From NCBI RefSeq assembly GCF_029963765.1, contig NZ_JALBYU010000008.1:124001-188000 (forward strand): a stretch of DNA of 64,000 bases, given 5' to 3'. Source of the stretch: Pseudomonas sp. UYIF39. GTDB lineage: Bacteria > Pseudomonadota > Gammaproteobacteria > Pseudomonadales > Pseudomonadaceae. The notes under the pieces are model-generated. The model did not search any database and had not been told where the DNA came from. It worked only from the letters and a program-made list of their open reading frames with translations. Below, piece after piece: positions 46,035 through 55,499 of the stretch. The first letter of the stretch is position 1; every line of letters starts with the position of its first letter. Made by a program: the position numbers and the translations under genes.

Positions 46035-47360
46035 ATGACCCTGCTCCCCCCGGAACTGCTCGCCCCCGCCGGCACCCTGAAAAACATGCGATATGCCTTC
46101 GCCTACGGCGCCGACGCGGTGTACGCCGGCCAACCGCGCTACAGCCTGCGGGTGCGCAACAACGAATTCGATCACGCCAATCTGGCCCTCGGCATTCACG
46201 AGGCCCAGGCTCAAGGCAAGCGCTTCTATGTGGTGGTGAACATCGCCCCGCACAACGCCAAACTGAAATCCTTCCTCAAAGACCTGGCGCCGGTGATTGC
46301 CATGGCGCCGGACGCGCTGATCATGTCCGATCCAGGCCTGATCATGCTGGTCCGCCGACATTATCCGCAGATGCCGATTCACCTTTCGGTACAGGCCAAC
46401 ACGGTGAACTGGGCCAGTGTCGAGTTCTGGCAGCAACAAGGCTTGAGCCGAATCATCCTGTCGCGGGAACTGTCCCTGGAAGAAATCGCCGAAATCCGCG
46501 AGCAAGTCCCGGCGATGGAGCTGGAGGTATTCGTCCACGGCGCCTTGTGCATGGCTTACTCCGGTCGCTGCCTGCTGTCCGGGTACATGAACAAGCGCGA
46601 CGCCAATCAGGGCAGCTGCACCAATGCCTGTCGCTGGAAGTACTCGGCGCAGCAGGCCACGGAAAACCAGCTCGGAGAGATTGTGCAGACCTTCCAGCCC
46701 GAACCGACCCTGGGCATCGGCGCCCCGACCGATCAGGTGTTCCTGTTGCAGGAAGCCAATCGGCCCGACGAATTGATGCCGGCCTTCGAAGACGAGCACG
46801 GCACTTACATCATGAACGCCAAGGACCTGCGCGCGGTGCAGCATGTCGAGCGCCTGACGCAGATGGGCGTGCACTCACTGAAAATCGAGGGCCGGACCAA
46901 ATCCCACTTTTATTGCGCGCGGACCACTCAGGTTTACCGTCGGGCGATCGACGACGCGGTGGCCGGTCGCGAGTTCGACCGCAACCTGATGACGGACCTG
47001 GAATCCCTCGCCCAGCGCGGCTACACCGAAGGTTTTCTGCGGCGGCATGTGCATGACGAATACCAGAACTACCAGCACGGCAGTTCGGTGTCGGAGCGGC
47101 AGCAGTTTGTCGGCGAGCTGACCGGCGAGCGGCGTGACCGGATGGCGGAGGTCAAGGTGAAGAATCGATTTGGTCTGGGCGACCACATGGAACTGATGAC
47201 GCCCAAGGGCAACTTTCATTTCGATTTGCATGATCTGCAAAACGTCAAAGGCGAGCCGATCGAGGTGGCGCCGGGGGATGGGCACACCGTGTACCTGCCG
47301 ATTCCGGATGCGGTGGATTTGCAGTTTGGGTTATTGATGCGCGATGTCAGCGTGACTTGA
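46035..47360 (+). CDS. trhP: Peptidase U32 family tRNA 5-hydroxyuridine hydroxylase (YegQ)
   Basis: A 441-residue protein; ATG 46035 (an in-frame GTG is five codons upstream). N-terminal U32 signature: PPELLAPAGTLKNMRYAFAYGADAVYAGQPRYSLR. The EVFVHGALCMAYSGRCLLSGYMNKRDANQGSCTNACRW motif carries the Cys residues of the U32 iron-sulfur site. E. coli YegQ (TrhP) makes ho5U34 in tRNA from prephenate. Length fits (453). Single gene. Confidence 0.92.
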   Translation: MTLLPPELLAPAGTLKNMRYAFAYGADAVYAGQPRYSLRVRNNEFDHANLALGIHEAQAQGKRFYVVVNIAPHNAKLKSFLKDLAPVIAMAPDALIMSDPGLIMLVRRHYPQMPIHLSVQANTVNWASVEFWQQQGLSRIILSRELSLEEIAEIREQVPAMELEVFVHGALCMAYSGRCLLSGYMNKRDANQGSCTNACRWKYSAQQATENQLGEIVQTFQPEPTLGIGAPTDQVFLLQEANRPDELMPAFEDEHGTYIMNAKDLRAVQHVERLTQMGVHSLKIEGRTKSHFYCARTTQVYRRAIDDAVAGREFDRNLMTDLESLAQRGYTEGFLRRHVHDEYQNYQHGSSVSERQQFVGELTGERRDRMAEVKVKNRFGLGDHMELMTPKGNFHFDLHDLQNVKGEPIEVAPGDGHTVYLPIPDAVDLQFGLLMRDVSVT

Positions 47361-47367
47361 AATCCGC

Positions 47368-48231
47368 TTACTCGAACTCTTCACGCAACATCCCCACAAA
47401 CGCCTCCCGCGCCGGGTGAACCCCGGCGTTTTCATGCCAGTAAAACAGGTTGTCGATCGCCGTCAGCTCGGGGAACTCATACCCCGCGCAACCCGCCCCT
47501 TTGGCGTACTGATCAAATACGCCTTTTGGCACCAGCGCGATACCCGCCCCGGCACTGACGCAGCCGACAATCGCCCCGTAACTGGCCAGGCTGACAATCG
47601 GCAACGCCTGCCCCTGCCGCAGCAACCAATGCTCCAGCGCCGCCCGGTAGGGACAACCCTGGGGCCACATGAACACGGTCTTATCCTGCAAGTCCGCGAT
47701 GTTCCGTACCGGCCCCAGGGACGTCGAGGCTATCAACAAAAGCTCCTCGCGATACATCGGTGTGCGTTTGAGGTGTGAGCGCTCGACATCTACAGCAACG
47801 ATCGCGCCGTCGAGCCGGTGATTGAGTGTGTCGTCGAGCAATTGGCTCCAGGTGCCGGTGGTCAGCTCCAGCGCCACCGCCGGAAAACGTTTGTGGAATT
47901 TTGCCAGCAACCGCGGCAATCGACCGGTCGCCGACGACTCGATGGCGCCAATGCGCAACGGCCCGGACGGCTGGGCCGAAGGGTCCACCGCGCGCTTGGC
48001 TTCCGCCGTCAGGGCGAGAATTTTCGAGGCATAAGCCAGAAAGGTCTGCCCCGCAGGGCTGATTCGCAGCCCTCGACCCTCGCGCAGAAACAGCGCAACA
48101 CCCAGCTCCGCTTCCAGAGACTTGATCCGTGCCGTGATGTTCGACGGCACGCAATGCAACAACTCGGCCGCCCGGGCGATGCTGCCGACCTCGGCGACGG
48201 TCTTGAACATGCGTATCTGTGCCAGCTCCAT
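47368..48231 (-). CDS. LysR-family regulator divergent from a DMT permease
   Basis: A 287-residue LTTR. Helix-turn-helix: AEVGSIARAAELLHCVPSNITARIKSLEAEL. The effector domain has IGAIESSATGRLPRLLAKF and ends in a normal way. It is transcribed away from the EamA transporter gene with a 96-base gap holding the shared control region, so the permease is its probable target. Similar LTTR/EamA pairs are common in Pseudomonas. Its effector is unknown. Confidence 0.85.
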   Translation of the reverse strand: MELAQIRMFKTVAEVGSIARAAELLHCVPSNITARIKSLEAELGVALFLREGRGLRISPAGQTFLAYASKILALTAEAKRAVDPSAQPSGPLRIGAIESSATGRLPRLLAKFHKRFPAVALELTTGTWSQLLDDTLNHRLDGAIVAVDVERSHLKRTPMYREELLLIASTSLGPVRNIADLQDKTVFMWPQGCPYRAALEHWLLRQGQALPIVSLASYGAIVGCVSAGAGIALVPKGVFDQYAKGAGCAGYEFPELTAIDNLFYWHENAGVHPAREAFVGMLREEFE

Positions 48232-48327
48232 ACATCACCCAAAGTGAAGAGTTGACGCACTATAAGTCAGTTGTGGAGAACAGTCAGGCTTCTGATACTG
48301 GGTGCATCCGCCTACAGGTGCCCGATC

Positions 48328-49239
48328 ATGAAGCCAATCACGCCCTCCAGCGGGTCTCCCGTCAAAATCATCCTGGCCATGGCATTTGTTGTCGGCTGCT
48401 GGGGATACTCACCGACCGGCATTCACATCGGTTTGCAGGCCTATGAGCCTGGTCATCTGGCCTTGCTGCGGTTTCTGCTGGCGTCGGCATTCATGGCGGT
48501 GGTCGCAGTGTTCCGAGGCATCAGCCTGCCGAACAGGCGTGACCTGCCACTGCTGTTCACGCTCGGTTTCTTTGCCGTGAGCCTGCACCATGTCGTGCTG
48601 AACTTCGGCCAGCAAAGTGTCAGCGCCGGCGCCTCCAGCGTGTTGGCGCAATCAACGCCGCTGTTCAGCACGTTGCTGGCGCGTTTCGTGTTCAAGGACC
48701 GGGTGAGCGTGTGGCGCTGGGGCTGCGTTCTTCTGGGGTTGATCGGTGTGGTGATTGTGGTGGCCGGGGATCACGGGCTGGGGAGCATCGACGCCCATGG
48801 ATTGCTGATTTTGTTGGCGGCGGTGTCGTGGAGTTTTTACTTTGCCTTGCAGAAGCATCACTCCCGGCGCTACGACGGGCTGACGCTGGTGTGTTACACG
48901 GTGTGGTTCGGGACGCTGCTGCTTTTGGTTTATCTCCCGGGGCTGGTGAGCCAGGTCATTACCGCTCCAATTGAAGTGCAGCTTGCGGTCATCGGGTTGG
49001 GCATTTTCCCAAGTGCCCTTGCGTATCTCGCCTGGGCCTATGTGCTCTCTCATGTGGATTTGAGCCGCGCGACGATGACGCTGTATCTGATCCCGCCGAC
49101 CGCCATGGCAATTGCCTCTTTTGCGCTGGGCGAGCGGCCGACATTGATGATCGTTGGGGGAGCACTGGTGGTGCTGGTCAGCGTGCTGGCCTTGAATCTG
49201 GAGCGCAGGCAGGTCGTTGCTCAAGTCACCGGGGCCTGA
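48328..49239 (+). CDS. EamA/DMT-family permease
   Basis: A 303-residue protein with ten membrane helices in two EamA repeats: FVVGCWGYSPTGIHIGLQAYEPGHLALLRFLLAS and the second repeat LLILLAAVSWSFYFALQKHHSRR. Start ATG 48328; an upstream TTG at 48271 would add 19 residues without family resemblance. DMT permeases of this type export amino acids or other metabolites. The ending matches a terminator shared with the GntR gene. Confidence 0.87.
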   Translation: MKPITPSSGSPVKIILAMAFVVGCWGYSPTGIHIGLQAYEPGHLALLRFLLASAFMAVVAVFRGISLPNRRDLPLLFTLGFFAVSLHHVVLNFGQQSVSAGASSVLAQSTPLFSTLLARFVFKDRVSVWRWGCVLLGLIGVVIVVAGDHGLGSIDAHGLLILLAAVSWSFYFALQKHHSRRYDGLTLVCYTVWFGTLLLLVYLPGLVSQVITAPIEVQLAVIGLGIFPSALAYLAWAYVLSHVDLSRATMTLYLIPPTAMAIASFALGERPTLMIVGGALVVLVSVLALNLERRQVVAQVTGA

Positions 49240-49275
49240 TCCAGACCGGCGCCCATGCGACTGACGCCCACAAAA

Positions 49276-49297
49276 AACCCGGCGCACTGGCCGGGTT
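49276..49297. terminator. Terminator between the DMT and GntR genes
   Basis: AACCCGGC-GCACTG-GCCGGGTT with an A-run upstream. It suits the minus-strand GntR gene best; the plus-strand T-run is short. Confidence 0.75.
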
Positions 49298-49320
49298 CTG
49301 TTCGAGTAGCCAAATGGTGG

Positions 49321-50034
49321 TCAGCGATCGGCCGAAAACCGGTCGCGACTGTTGGTCAGGTGCAGCCACATGGCCGCCCGCGCCGCATCCGGATCCTGAC
49401 GTTTGATGGCGTTGAGAATCGCCTCGTGCTCAAGGTTGGCCAGTTGCCCGAGCTTGCTCAAGTCCACTGCGCCGCGCTCGGCGGCATTGACCCGGGTGCG
49501 CGGGATCATGGCGCTGCCCAGGTGCTGCATGATTTCGGTGAAGCACACGTTGCCGGTGGCTTCGGCGATCAGCAAGTGGAAGCGCTTGTCGGCTTCGACG
49601 CAGCTGTCGTTGTTGGCCAGCAGGCTTTGATAGTCGTTTAGCGATTCGCGCATCTGCGCCAATTGATGCTCCGTGCGACGGGTTGCAGCCAGTGCGGCGG
49701 CCTGGGTTTCCAGGCCCATGCGCAACTCCAGAATGCTGCGCACCCCCAGCGCGGTATCGACGTTCAACCGCAGCCCCTGCTCCGGTGCTCGCTCGATCAC
49801 AAAGGTGCCGATGCCGTGGCGGGTTTCCACGAGACCTGACGCCTGCAACTTCGAGATCGCCTCGCGCACCACCGTGCGACTGACCCCGTGCTCCTGAACA
49901 ATCGTGTTCTCCGACGGCAGCTTGTCCCCAGGCAGCATCTGGCCGAGCAAGATGCTCTGGGTCAGTTTGGCGACCAGGTCATGGGCCAGGTTGTGGGTGC
50001 GCTTGCGGGCAGGCGCGTCGAGGTCTTCTTGCAT
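49321..50034 (-). CDS. GntR-family (FadR/FCD) regulator of glucarate genes
   Basis: A 237-residue regulator, taking MQEDLDAPARKRTHN at 50034. The N-terminal winged helix is KLPSENTIVQEHGVSRTVVREAISKLQASGLVETRHGIGTFV. The FCD effector domain has LELRMGLETQAAAL, DKRFHLLIAEATGN and HEAILNAIKRQD (metal-binding Asp/His pattern). It is divergent from gudP-gudD; FCD regulators in this place normally repress sugar-acid catabolism and are released by the sugar acid. The site TTGTATGA, seen twice in the intergenic gap, is a candidate operator. Confidence 0.88.
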   Translation of the reverse strand: MQEDLDAPARKRTHNLAHDLVAKLTQSILLGQMLPGDKLPSENTIVQEHGVSRTVVREAISKLQASGLVETRHGIGTFVIERAPEQGLRLNVDTALGVRSILELRMGLETQAAALAATRRTEHQLAQMRESLNDYQSLLANNDSCVEADKRFHLLIAEATGNVCFTEIMQHLGSAMIPRTRVNAAERGAVDLSKLGQLANLEHEAILNAIKRQDPDAARAAMWLHLTNSRDRFSADR

Positions 50035-50110
50035 GGCGATCATCCGGAAGCAGGGCTAGCGGAATCGTAGCACTGCGCTGGACGGGAATCTCAGGAAAAC
50101 GCCGCATAGC

Positions 50111-50251
50111 TTGTATGACAACACTCAACAAATAGCGTATTCGAGACCATTACAAAGGTCATGTATCACCGAAAAAGAATAATAAATGCTCAATAAAGCG
50201 CCATTTTGTTGAGCAACCACTCTTGCGGGATGAAAAAACGTAGTTGTATGA
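50111..50251. promoter_or_regulatory. Candidate GntR operators, two TTGTATGA motifs
   Basis: TTGTATGA occurs at 50111-50118 and 50244-50251. FCD/GntR regulators usually bind TnGTnnnACnA-like short dyads, and each copy has a partner: TTGTATGACAA (50111-50121, near-palindromic) and TTGTATGATGTC. One copy lies near each divergent gene. Confidence 0.45.
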
Positions 50252-50315
50252 TGTCTATCAACATCGCAACACCCAGCCACACCCCGCATAAAAATAATCA
50301 GTGGGAGATAACGCA

Positions 50316-51662
50316 GTGAATACATCCATATCCGGGATGAGCGATGGCGCCGATTCGGTCCTGAAGTCCGCCATCTCCAAAGTGAAACGCCATGTTCTGC
50401 CGCTGTTCGTGATCATGTTCATCGTCAACTACATCGACCGCGTGAACATCGGCTTCGTCCGCGCCCACATGGAGCATGACCTGGGCATCGGCGCTGCCGC
50501 CTACGGCCTCGGCGCCGGTCTGTTCTTCATCGGTTACGCGTTGTTTGAAGTCCCCTCCAACATCCTCCTGCAAAAAGTCGGCGCGCGAATCTGGCTGACC
50601 CGCATCATGTTGACCTGGGGCCTGGTCGCCGGTTGCATGGCCTTCATCCAGAACGAAACCCACTTCTACATCCTGCGATTTCTGCTGGGCGTGGCCGAAG
50701 CAGGTTTCTTCCCCGGAGTGATTTACTACTTCACCCGCTGGCTACCTGGCGTTGAGCGCGGCAAGGCGATTGCCATCTTCCTCAGCGGTTCGGCGATTGC
50801 TTCGCTGATCTCCGGCCCGTTGTCCGGGTTACTGCTGCAAATCAGCGGTTTCGGCCTGCACGGCTGGCAATGGATGTACTTCATTGAAGGGATGTTCTCG
50901 GTGGGTCTGTGCGTGTTCGTCTGGTTCTGGCTGGACTCCAAACCCCACGACGCCAAATGGCTGAGTCGAGAAGAGCAGGACGCGCTGGTCAAAGCCATCG
51001 ACGACGAACAACTGGCTCGCGAAGCCGCGACGCCAATCAAACCGTCGTTGGGCAAGCTGCTCAAGGATCGCCAGATCATCCTGTTCTGCCTGATCTATTT
51101 CTTCATCCAATTGACCATCTACGCCGCGACCTTCTGGCTGCCGAGCATCATCAAAAAGATGGGCGACCTGAGCGATATTCAAGTCGGGCTGTTCAACTCG
51201 ATCCCGTGGTTGCTGTCGATCATCGGCATGTACGCCTTCGCTTCGCTGTCGGCCAAATGGAAGCATCAGCAAGCCTGGGTCGCCGCTGCCCTGCTGATCG
51301 CGGCGGCCGGGATGTTCATGTCCACCACCGGCGGGCCGATCTTCGCTTTCGTCGCCATCTGCTTTGCTGCGTTGGGTTTCAAATCGGCGTCGTCGCTGTT
51401 CTGGCCGATTCCTCAGGCGTATCTGGATGCACGGATCGCTGCCGGCGTGATCGCGCTGATCAACTCAGTGGGCAACCTCGGTGGCTTCGTCGCGCCGACC
51501 ACGTTCGGCCTGCTGGAAGAGCGCACCGGCTCGATTCAGGGCGGGCTGTACGGCTTGGCTGCGACCTCGATCATCGCCGCAATCATCGTCTTCGCCGCAC
51601 GCAACAAACCGAAATCCGCACCTACCATTGCACTGGCCAAACCAGCGTCCAACCACGCCTGA
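50316..51662 (+). CDS. gudP: MFS transporter, probable D-glucarate permease
   Basis: A 448-residue ACS-family MFS protein. GTG 50316 has GGGAGATAAC upstream; the ATG at 50337 is an alternative. Motifs include FIVNYIDRVNIGFVRAHMEHDLGI and FLLGVAEAGFFPGVIYYFTRWLPG, the ACS (anion:cation symporter) pattern. Position directly before gudD and behind a GntR regulator gives the substrate as D-glucarate (or galactarate). Gap to gudD is 24 bases, so one operon. Confidence 0.85.
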   Translation: MNTSISGMSDGADSVLKSAISKVKRHVLPLFVIMFIVNYIDRVNIGFVRAHMEHDLGIGAAAYGLGAGLFFIGYALFEVPSNILLQKVGARIWLTRIMLTWGLVAGCMAFIQNETHFYILRFLLGVAEAGFFPGVIYYFTRWLPGVERGKAIAIFLSGSAIASLISGPLSGLLLQISGFGLHGWQWMYFIEGMFSVGLCVFVWFWLDSKPHDAKWLSREEQDALVKAIDDEQLAREAATPIKPSLGKLLKDRQIILFCLIYFFIQLTIYAATFWLPSIIKKMGDLSDIQVGLFNSIPWLLSIIGMYAFASLSAKWKHQQAWVAAALLIAAAGMFMSTTGGPIFAFVAICFAALGFKSASSLFWPIPQAYLDARIAAGVIALINSVGNLGGFVAPTTFGLLEERTGSIQGGLYGLAATSIIAAIIVFAARNKPKSAPTIALAKPASNHA

Positions 51663-51686
51663 ACATCTGTTTTGAAGGACATGACA

Positions 51687-53030
51687 ATGAACACACAAGA
51701 AACCGCCAAAGCCCCGATCATCACCAGCATGCAGGTTGTTCCGGTGGCCGGCCACGATGGCATGTTGCTCAACCTGAGCGGTGCTCACGGGCCGTTTTTC
51801 ACCCGCAACATCTTGATCCTCAAAGACAACGCCGGTCACACCGGCGTCGGTGAAGTACCGGGCGGCGAGCGCATTCGCCAGACCCTCGAAGATGCGCGCA
51901 GCCTGGTGGTTGGCAGCCCGATTGGCACTTATCAGAAGATCCTCAATCAAGTGCGCCAGACCTTCGCCGATCGCGATGCCGGCGGTCGCGGGTTACAGAC
52001 GTTCGATTTGCGCATCACCATCCACGCCGTCACCGGCCTGGAAGCCGCCCTGCTTGATCTCCTGGGTCAGCACCTTGACGTGCCGGTGGCCGCCCTGCTC
52101 GGCGAAGGCCAGCAGCGTGATGAAGTGAAGATGCTGGGTTACCTGTTTTATGTCGGTGATCGCAGCGAAACCGACCTGGCCTACCGCAGCGAACCGGACG
52201 CCGACAACGACTGGTTCCGCGTACGTCACGAAAAAGCCATGACCGCCGACGCCGTGGTCCGCTTGGCCGAAGCCGCCCACGCCCGCTACGGCTTCAAGGA
52301 CTTCAAACTCAAGGGCGGCGTGCTCAGTGGCGATGACGAAATCGAAGCCGTCACCGCCCTGGCCGAACGCTTCCCCGATGCGCGCATCACCCTCGATCCG
52401 AATGGCGCGTGGTCACTCAAGGAAGCCATTCGCCTGTGCCGGGATCAGCATCACGTCCTGGCTTACGCCGAAGACCCGTGCGGCGCGGAAAACGGTTATT
52501 CCGGACGGGAAGTCATGGCGGAATTCCGTCGTGCCACGGGTCTGAAAACCGCCACCAACATGATCGCCACCGACTGGCGGGAAATGGGCCACGCGATCCA
52601 GTTGCAATCAGTGGACATTCCCTTGGCCGACCCGCACTTCTGGACCATGCAGGGCTCGGTCCGCGTGGCGCAGATGTGCCATGAGTGGGGCCTGACCTGG
52701 GGTTCGCATTCCAACAACCACTTCGATATTTCCCTGGCGATGTTCACCCACGTCGCGGCCGCCGCGCCGGGTGAAATCACCGCCATCGACACCCACTGGA
52801 TCTGGCAGGACGGCCAGCGCCTGACCCAAGCGCCGCTGCAAATCGTCGGCGGCTGCGTGCAGGTGCCGAAGAAAGCCGGGTTGGGCGTCGAACTGGACAT
52901 GGATCAGCTGGCCAAGGCCCATGAGTTGTACAAAGGCATGGGACTGGGCGCGCGGGATGACAGCGTGGCGATGCAGTTTCTGATTCCGGGTTGGAAATTC
53001 GATAACAAGCGGCCGTGTCTGGTGCGCTAG
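51687..53030 (+). CDS. gudD: D-glucarate dehydratase
   Basis: A 447-residue enolase-superfamily enzyme. Start [17 protein letters not shown] at 51687 (AAGGA eight bases upstream). The base Lys is in [17 protein letters not shown] (KxK), the metal ligands in [28 protein letters not shown] and [10 protein letters not shown], and the His base in THWIWQDG / GSHSNNHFD. It dehydrates D-glucarate (and L-idarate) to 5-keto-4-deoxyglucarate. The length equals E. coli GudD (446). Later pathway steps (KdgD etc.) are not in the window. Confidence 0.96.
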   Translation: MNTQETAKAPIITSMQVVPVAGHDGMLLNLSGAHGPFFTRNILILKDNAGHTGVGEVPGGERIRQTLEDARSLVVGSPIGTYQKILNQVRQTFADRDAGGRGLQTFDLRITIHAVTGLEAALLDLLGQHLDVPVAALLGEGQQRDEVKMLGYLFYVGDRSETDLAYRSEPDADNDWFRVRHEKAMTADAVVRLAEAAHARYGFKDFKLKGGVLSGDDEIEAVTALAERFPDARITLDPNGAWSLKEAIRLCRDQHHVLAYAEDPCGAENGYSGREVMAEFRRATGLKTATNMIATDWREMGHAIQLQSVDIPLADPHFWTMQGSVRVAQMCHEWGLTWGSHSNNHFDISLAMFTHVAAAAPGEITAIDTHWIWQDGQRLTQAPLQIVGGCVQVPKKAGLGVELDMDQLAKAHELYKGMGLGARDDSVAMQFLIPGWKFDNKRPCLVR

Positions 53031-53050
53031 GTCTATCGGAACACCGCAAT

Positions 53051-53086
53051 CCTGTAGGAGCCAAGCTTGCTCCGGGCTCCTACAGG
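53051..53086. repeat. Inverted repeat between gudD and ampR (REP-like/terminator)
   Basis: CCTGTAGGAGC and GCTCCTACAGG form a perfect 11-bp stem around CAAGCTTGCTCCGG, related to the 'TGTAGGAGC...AGCTTGCTC' REP class. It sits between convergent genes and may end both transcripts. Confidence 0.75.
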
Positions 53087-53955
53087 TGTGCCGCTTGCAG
53101 CAGCCAACTCTTGAACGCCGCCATCGCCGACGTTTCAGGGCGCGACTGCAAACGGGTCAGCCAGTAACTGCCGGTGGTGATCCCGATGGCGAACGGTTGC
53201 TCGATTGCACCCGCCGCCAGTTGCCGGGCGAACATCAGCGGCGGCGCCAATGCCACCCCCGCCCCTTGCAGCGCTGCCTCCATCATCGCCAGTGACGAGT
53301 CGAAGACGATGCTTCGTGGCTGCGCTGTGTGGGTCGAGAGGCCCGTGGCCTGAAACCATTCGGGCCACTCGTCCGCGCGATAGGAACGCAACAGCGTTTG
53401 CTGCAACAGGTCTGTCGGTGTTCTCAGTTGCCGGGCAATCTCGGGAACACACAACACCGACAATGGCGCCTCGATCAACCGCACGGCTTCAATGCCATGC
53501 CACGCCCCGGCACCAAATCGTATGGCGTAATCCAGCCCTTCGGCGGCCACGTCCACGCGGTTGTTGTTGGTCGACAGGCGTAAATCTATGAACGGATGTT
53601 TCGCCTGGAAGTCGGTCAACCGTGGCAACAACCAGCCTACCGCGAACGTCCCCACCGCGCCGACCGTCAATACCTCACGAAAATGTCCGCCCTCGAATCG
53701 CTCAAGGGTGCGCGCAATACGGTCGAAAGACTCGCGCAACACCGGCAGCAGGGTTTCGCCCTCGCTGGTCAGCATCAGCCCGCGGGGCAAGCGCTTGAAC
53801 AGGGTGACGCCAAGTTGAGACTCAAGGCTTTTGACCTGATGACTCACTGCCGCCTGCGTGACACACAACTCAACGGCCGCCCGGGTGAAACTCAAATGCC
53901 GGGCGGAGGCCTCGAAGGCGCGCAATGCATTGAGCGGTAATTGAGGCCGGATCAT
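53080..53955 (-). CDS. ampR: LysR-family regulator AmpR
   Basis: A 291-residue LTTR. Start MIRPQLPLNALRAFEASARHLSFTRAAVELCVTQAAVSHQVKSLE at 53955 is the AmpR pattern; an upstream ATG at 53967 adds four residues. It is divergent from ampC with 160 bases between. AmpR senses muropeptides from cell-wall recycling: with UDP-MurNAc-pentapeptide it represses, with anhydroMurNAc peptides it activates ampC. The C-terminal domain is complete. Confidence 0.92.
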   Translation of the reverse strand: MIRPQLPLNALRAFEASARHLSFTRAAVELCVTQAAVSHQVKSLESQLGVTLFKRLPRGLMLTSEGETLLPVLRESFDRIARTLERFEGGHFREVLTVGAVGTFAVGWLLPRLTDFQAKHPFIDLRLSTNNNRVDVAAEGLDYAIRFGAGAWHGIEAVRLIEAPLSVLCVPEIARQLRTPTDLLQQTLLRSYRADEWPEWFQATGLSTHTAQPRSIVFDSSLAMMEAALQGAGVALAPPLMFARQLAAGAIEQPFAIGITTGSYWLTRLQSRPETSAMAAFKSWLLQAAHL

Positions 53956-54115
53956 GCCCACTCCCAAATTTTTCTAATGGCTCGTCCGAAATATCATCGG
54001 TTGTCGAACCTCGACAGACTGCATAGATTTGGCTCGCCCATCAGCAACCCGGATTGAAAAGCCGCTCGGAGTGTAGCGGTTAACACCCTTGAAACTCATG
54101 GAAAGTGAATCAATC

Positions 54116-55258
54116 ATGCATAACAAACTCGCGTCCTACAGCGCTATCGTACTTTTCCTCAGCGCCGGTCATTGCGTTGCTGATGACCGCATTGAAGCCA
54201 TCGTGAAGGCCGCCATCGAACCGGTGATGCAGCAACAGCAGATTCCCGGTGTCGCGATCGCAATCACCGTCAACGGCCAGCCACATTACTTTAACTACGG
54301 CGTGGCCTCGAAGGAAAACGGCAAAGCCGTCACCGAAGACACTCTGTTCGAGATCGGTTCGGTGAGCAAAACCTTCACCGCGACCCTCGCCGCCTACGCT
54401 CAGGCCACCGGCAAACTGTCCTTGTCGGACAAGGCCAGCAGCGTGCTGCCGGAGCTGCGTGGCAGCGCGTTCGACACCATCAGCGTGCTGCAACTGGGTA
54501 CCTACAGCGCCGGTGGCCTGCCGCTGCAATTCCCCGACGCCGCCGATGCACCGGACAAGATGCTCGGCTATTTCAAGCAGTGGAAACCGACTTTTGCCGC
54601 AGGCACCCATCGGCAGTATTCGAACCCGAGCCTGGGATTGTTCGGCTACCTCGCCGCCCAAAGCATGGGCGCTCCGTTTGATGACGTGATGGAAAATACC
54701 CTGCTGCCGAAACTCGGGCTGAAACACACTTACCTCAAGGTGCCGCAAGCTCAAATGGGGCTTTACGCTCAGGGTTACAACAAGGAAGACAAACCTGTGC
54801 GGGTTGGGCCAGGGGCACTGGACTCGGAGGCTTATGGGGTGAAAACCAGCGCGGCGGACATGATTCGGTATGTTGAGGCAAACATGAAGCCGGCCAGCCT
54901 CGAAGGCTTGATGCAACGGGCAATCGCCACGACGCATACCGGTTACTACAAGGTGGGCGAGATGACTCAGGGGCTGGGTTGGGAGTTCTACCATTACCCG
55001 GTCTCCCTCGACACATTGCTGGCGGGTAACTCGACGCAGATGGCGATGGAGGCTCACGAAGTCCAGTGGCTGACCCCGGCGCAACCTCAACCAGAAAACG
55101 TATTGATCAATAAAACCGGCTCAACAAGCGGTTTTGGTGCTTACGTGGCGTACGTGCCGTCGAAAGACATCGGCATCGTGATCCTGGCCAACAAAAACTA
55201 CCCGAATCCTGAGCGGATCAAGATTGCTCATACGATATTGAGTGCTCTGAGCAAGTAG
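54116..55258 (+). CDS. ampC: Class C beta-lactamase
   Basis: A 380-residue periplasmic serine beta-lactamase. The start is ATG 54116 (MHNKLASYSAIVLFLSAG) with GGAAAGTGA upstream. Signal peptide cleavage is likely after CVA. Active-site motifs: SVSK (82-85), YSN (168-170), KTG (333-335), all intact. It hydrolyses cephalosporins. Induction by the divergent ampR gene is expected. Ordering (ampR-ampC) and residue spacing match the chromosomal enzymes of Pseudomonas. The 160-base gap should hold the AmpR operator. Confidence 0.96.
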   Translation: MHNKLASYSAIVLFLSAGHCVADDRIEAIVKAAIEPVMQQQQIPGVAIAITVNGQPHYFNYGVASKENGKAVTEDTLFEIGSVSKTFTATLAAYAQATGKLSLSDKASSVLPELRGSAFDTISVLQLGTYSAGGLPLQFPDAADAPDKMLGYFKQWKPTFAAGTHRQYSNPSLGLFGYLAAQSMGAPFDDVMENTLLPKLGLKHTYLKVPQAQMGLYAQGYNKEDKPVRVGPGALDSEAYGVKTSAADMIRYVEANMKPASLEGLMQRAIATTHTGYYKVGEMTQGLGWEFYHYPVSLDTLLAGNSTQMAMEAHEVQWLTPAQPQPENVLINKTGSTSGFGAYVAYVPSKDIGIVILANKNYPNPERIKIAHTILSALSK

Positions 55259-55276
55259 CCGAGAAGCACAAATTTC

Positions 55277-55434
55277 GTAGCAGCTGCCGAGCCTGCGAGG
55301 CTGCGTTCGGCTTGGGCCGCGTTCGGACGCAGCGGTCGTGATCTGTCAAGTGAGGTTTTCCTGAAAGACCTCGGTTGCAGGTTTTACGACGGCTTCGCCG
55401 CCGAACGCAGCCTCGCAGGCTCGGCAGCTGCTAC
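55277..55434. repeat. REP doublet with 34-bp perfect arms
   Basis: The first 34 bases (55277-55310, starting GTAGCAGCTGCCGAGCCTGC) are exactly inverted at 55401-55434. The middle carries TTTTACGAC and other partial matches to the element at 8829-8977, so both belong to one REPIN family. It lies between ampC and the DUF6124 gene. Confidence 0.85.
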
Positions 55435-55454
55435 AGATCTCTAGCAGGCAAAAA

Positions 55455-55482
55455 AATGGGCGACCCCTTGAGGTCGCCCATT
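55455..55482 (-). terminator. Terminator hairpin after the DUF6124 gene
   Basis: AATGGGCGACC-CCTTGA-GGTCGCCCATT with a T-rich flank on the minus strand (TTTTTTTGCC). It lies 18 bases behind the DUF6124 stop. A near-copy is at 56099-56128. Confidence 0.8.
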
Positions 55483-55499
55483 GTCGTTACTGCGTCAGC

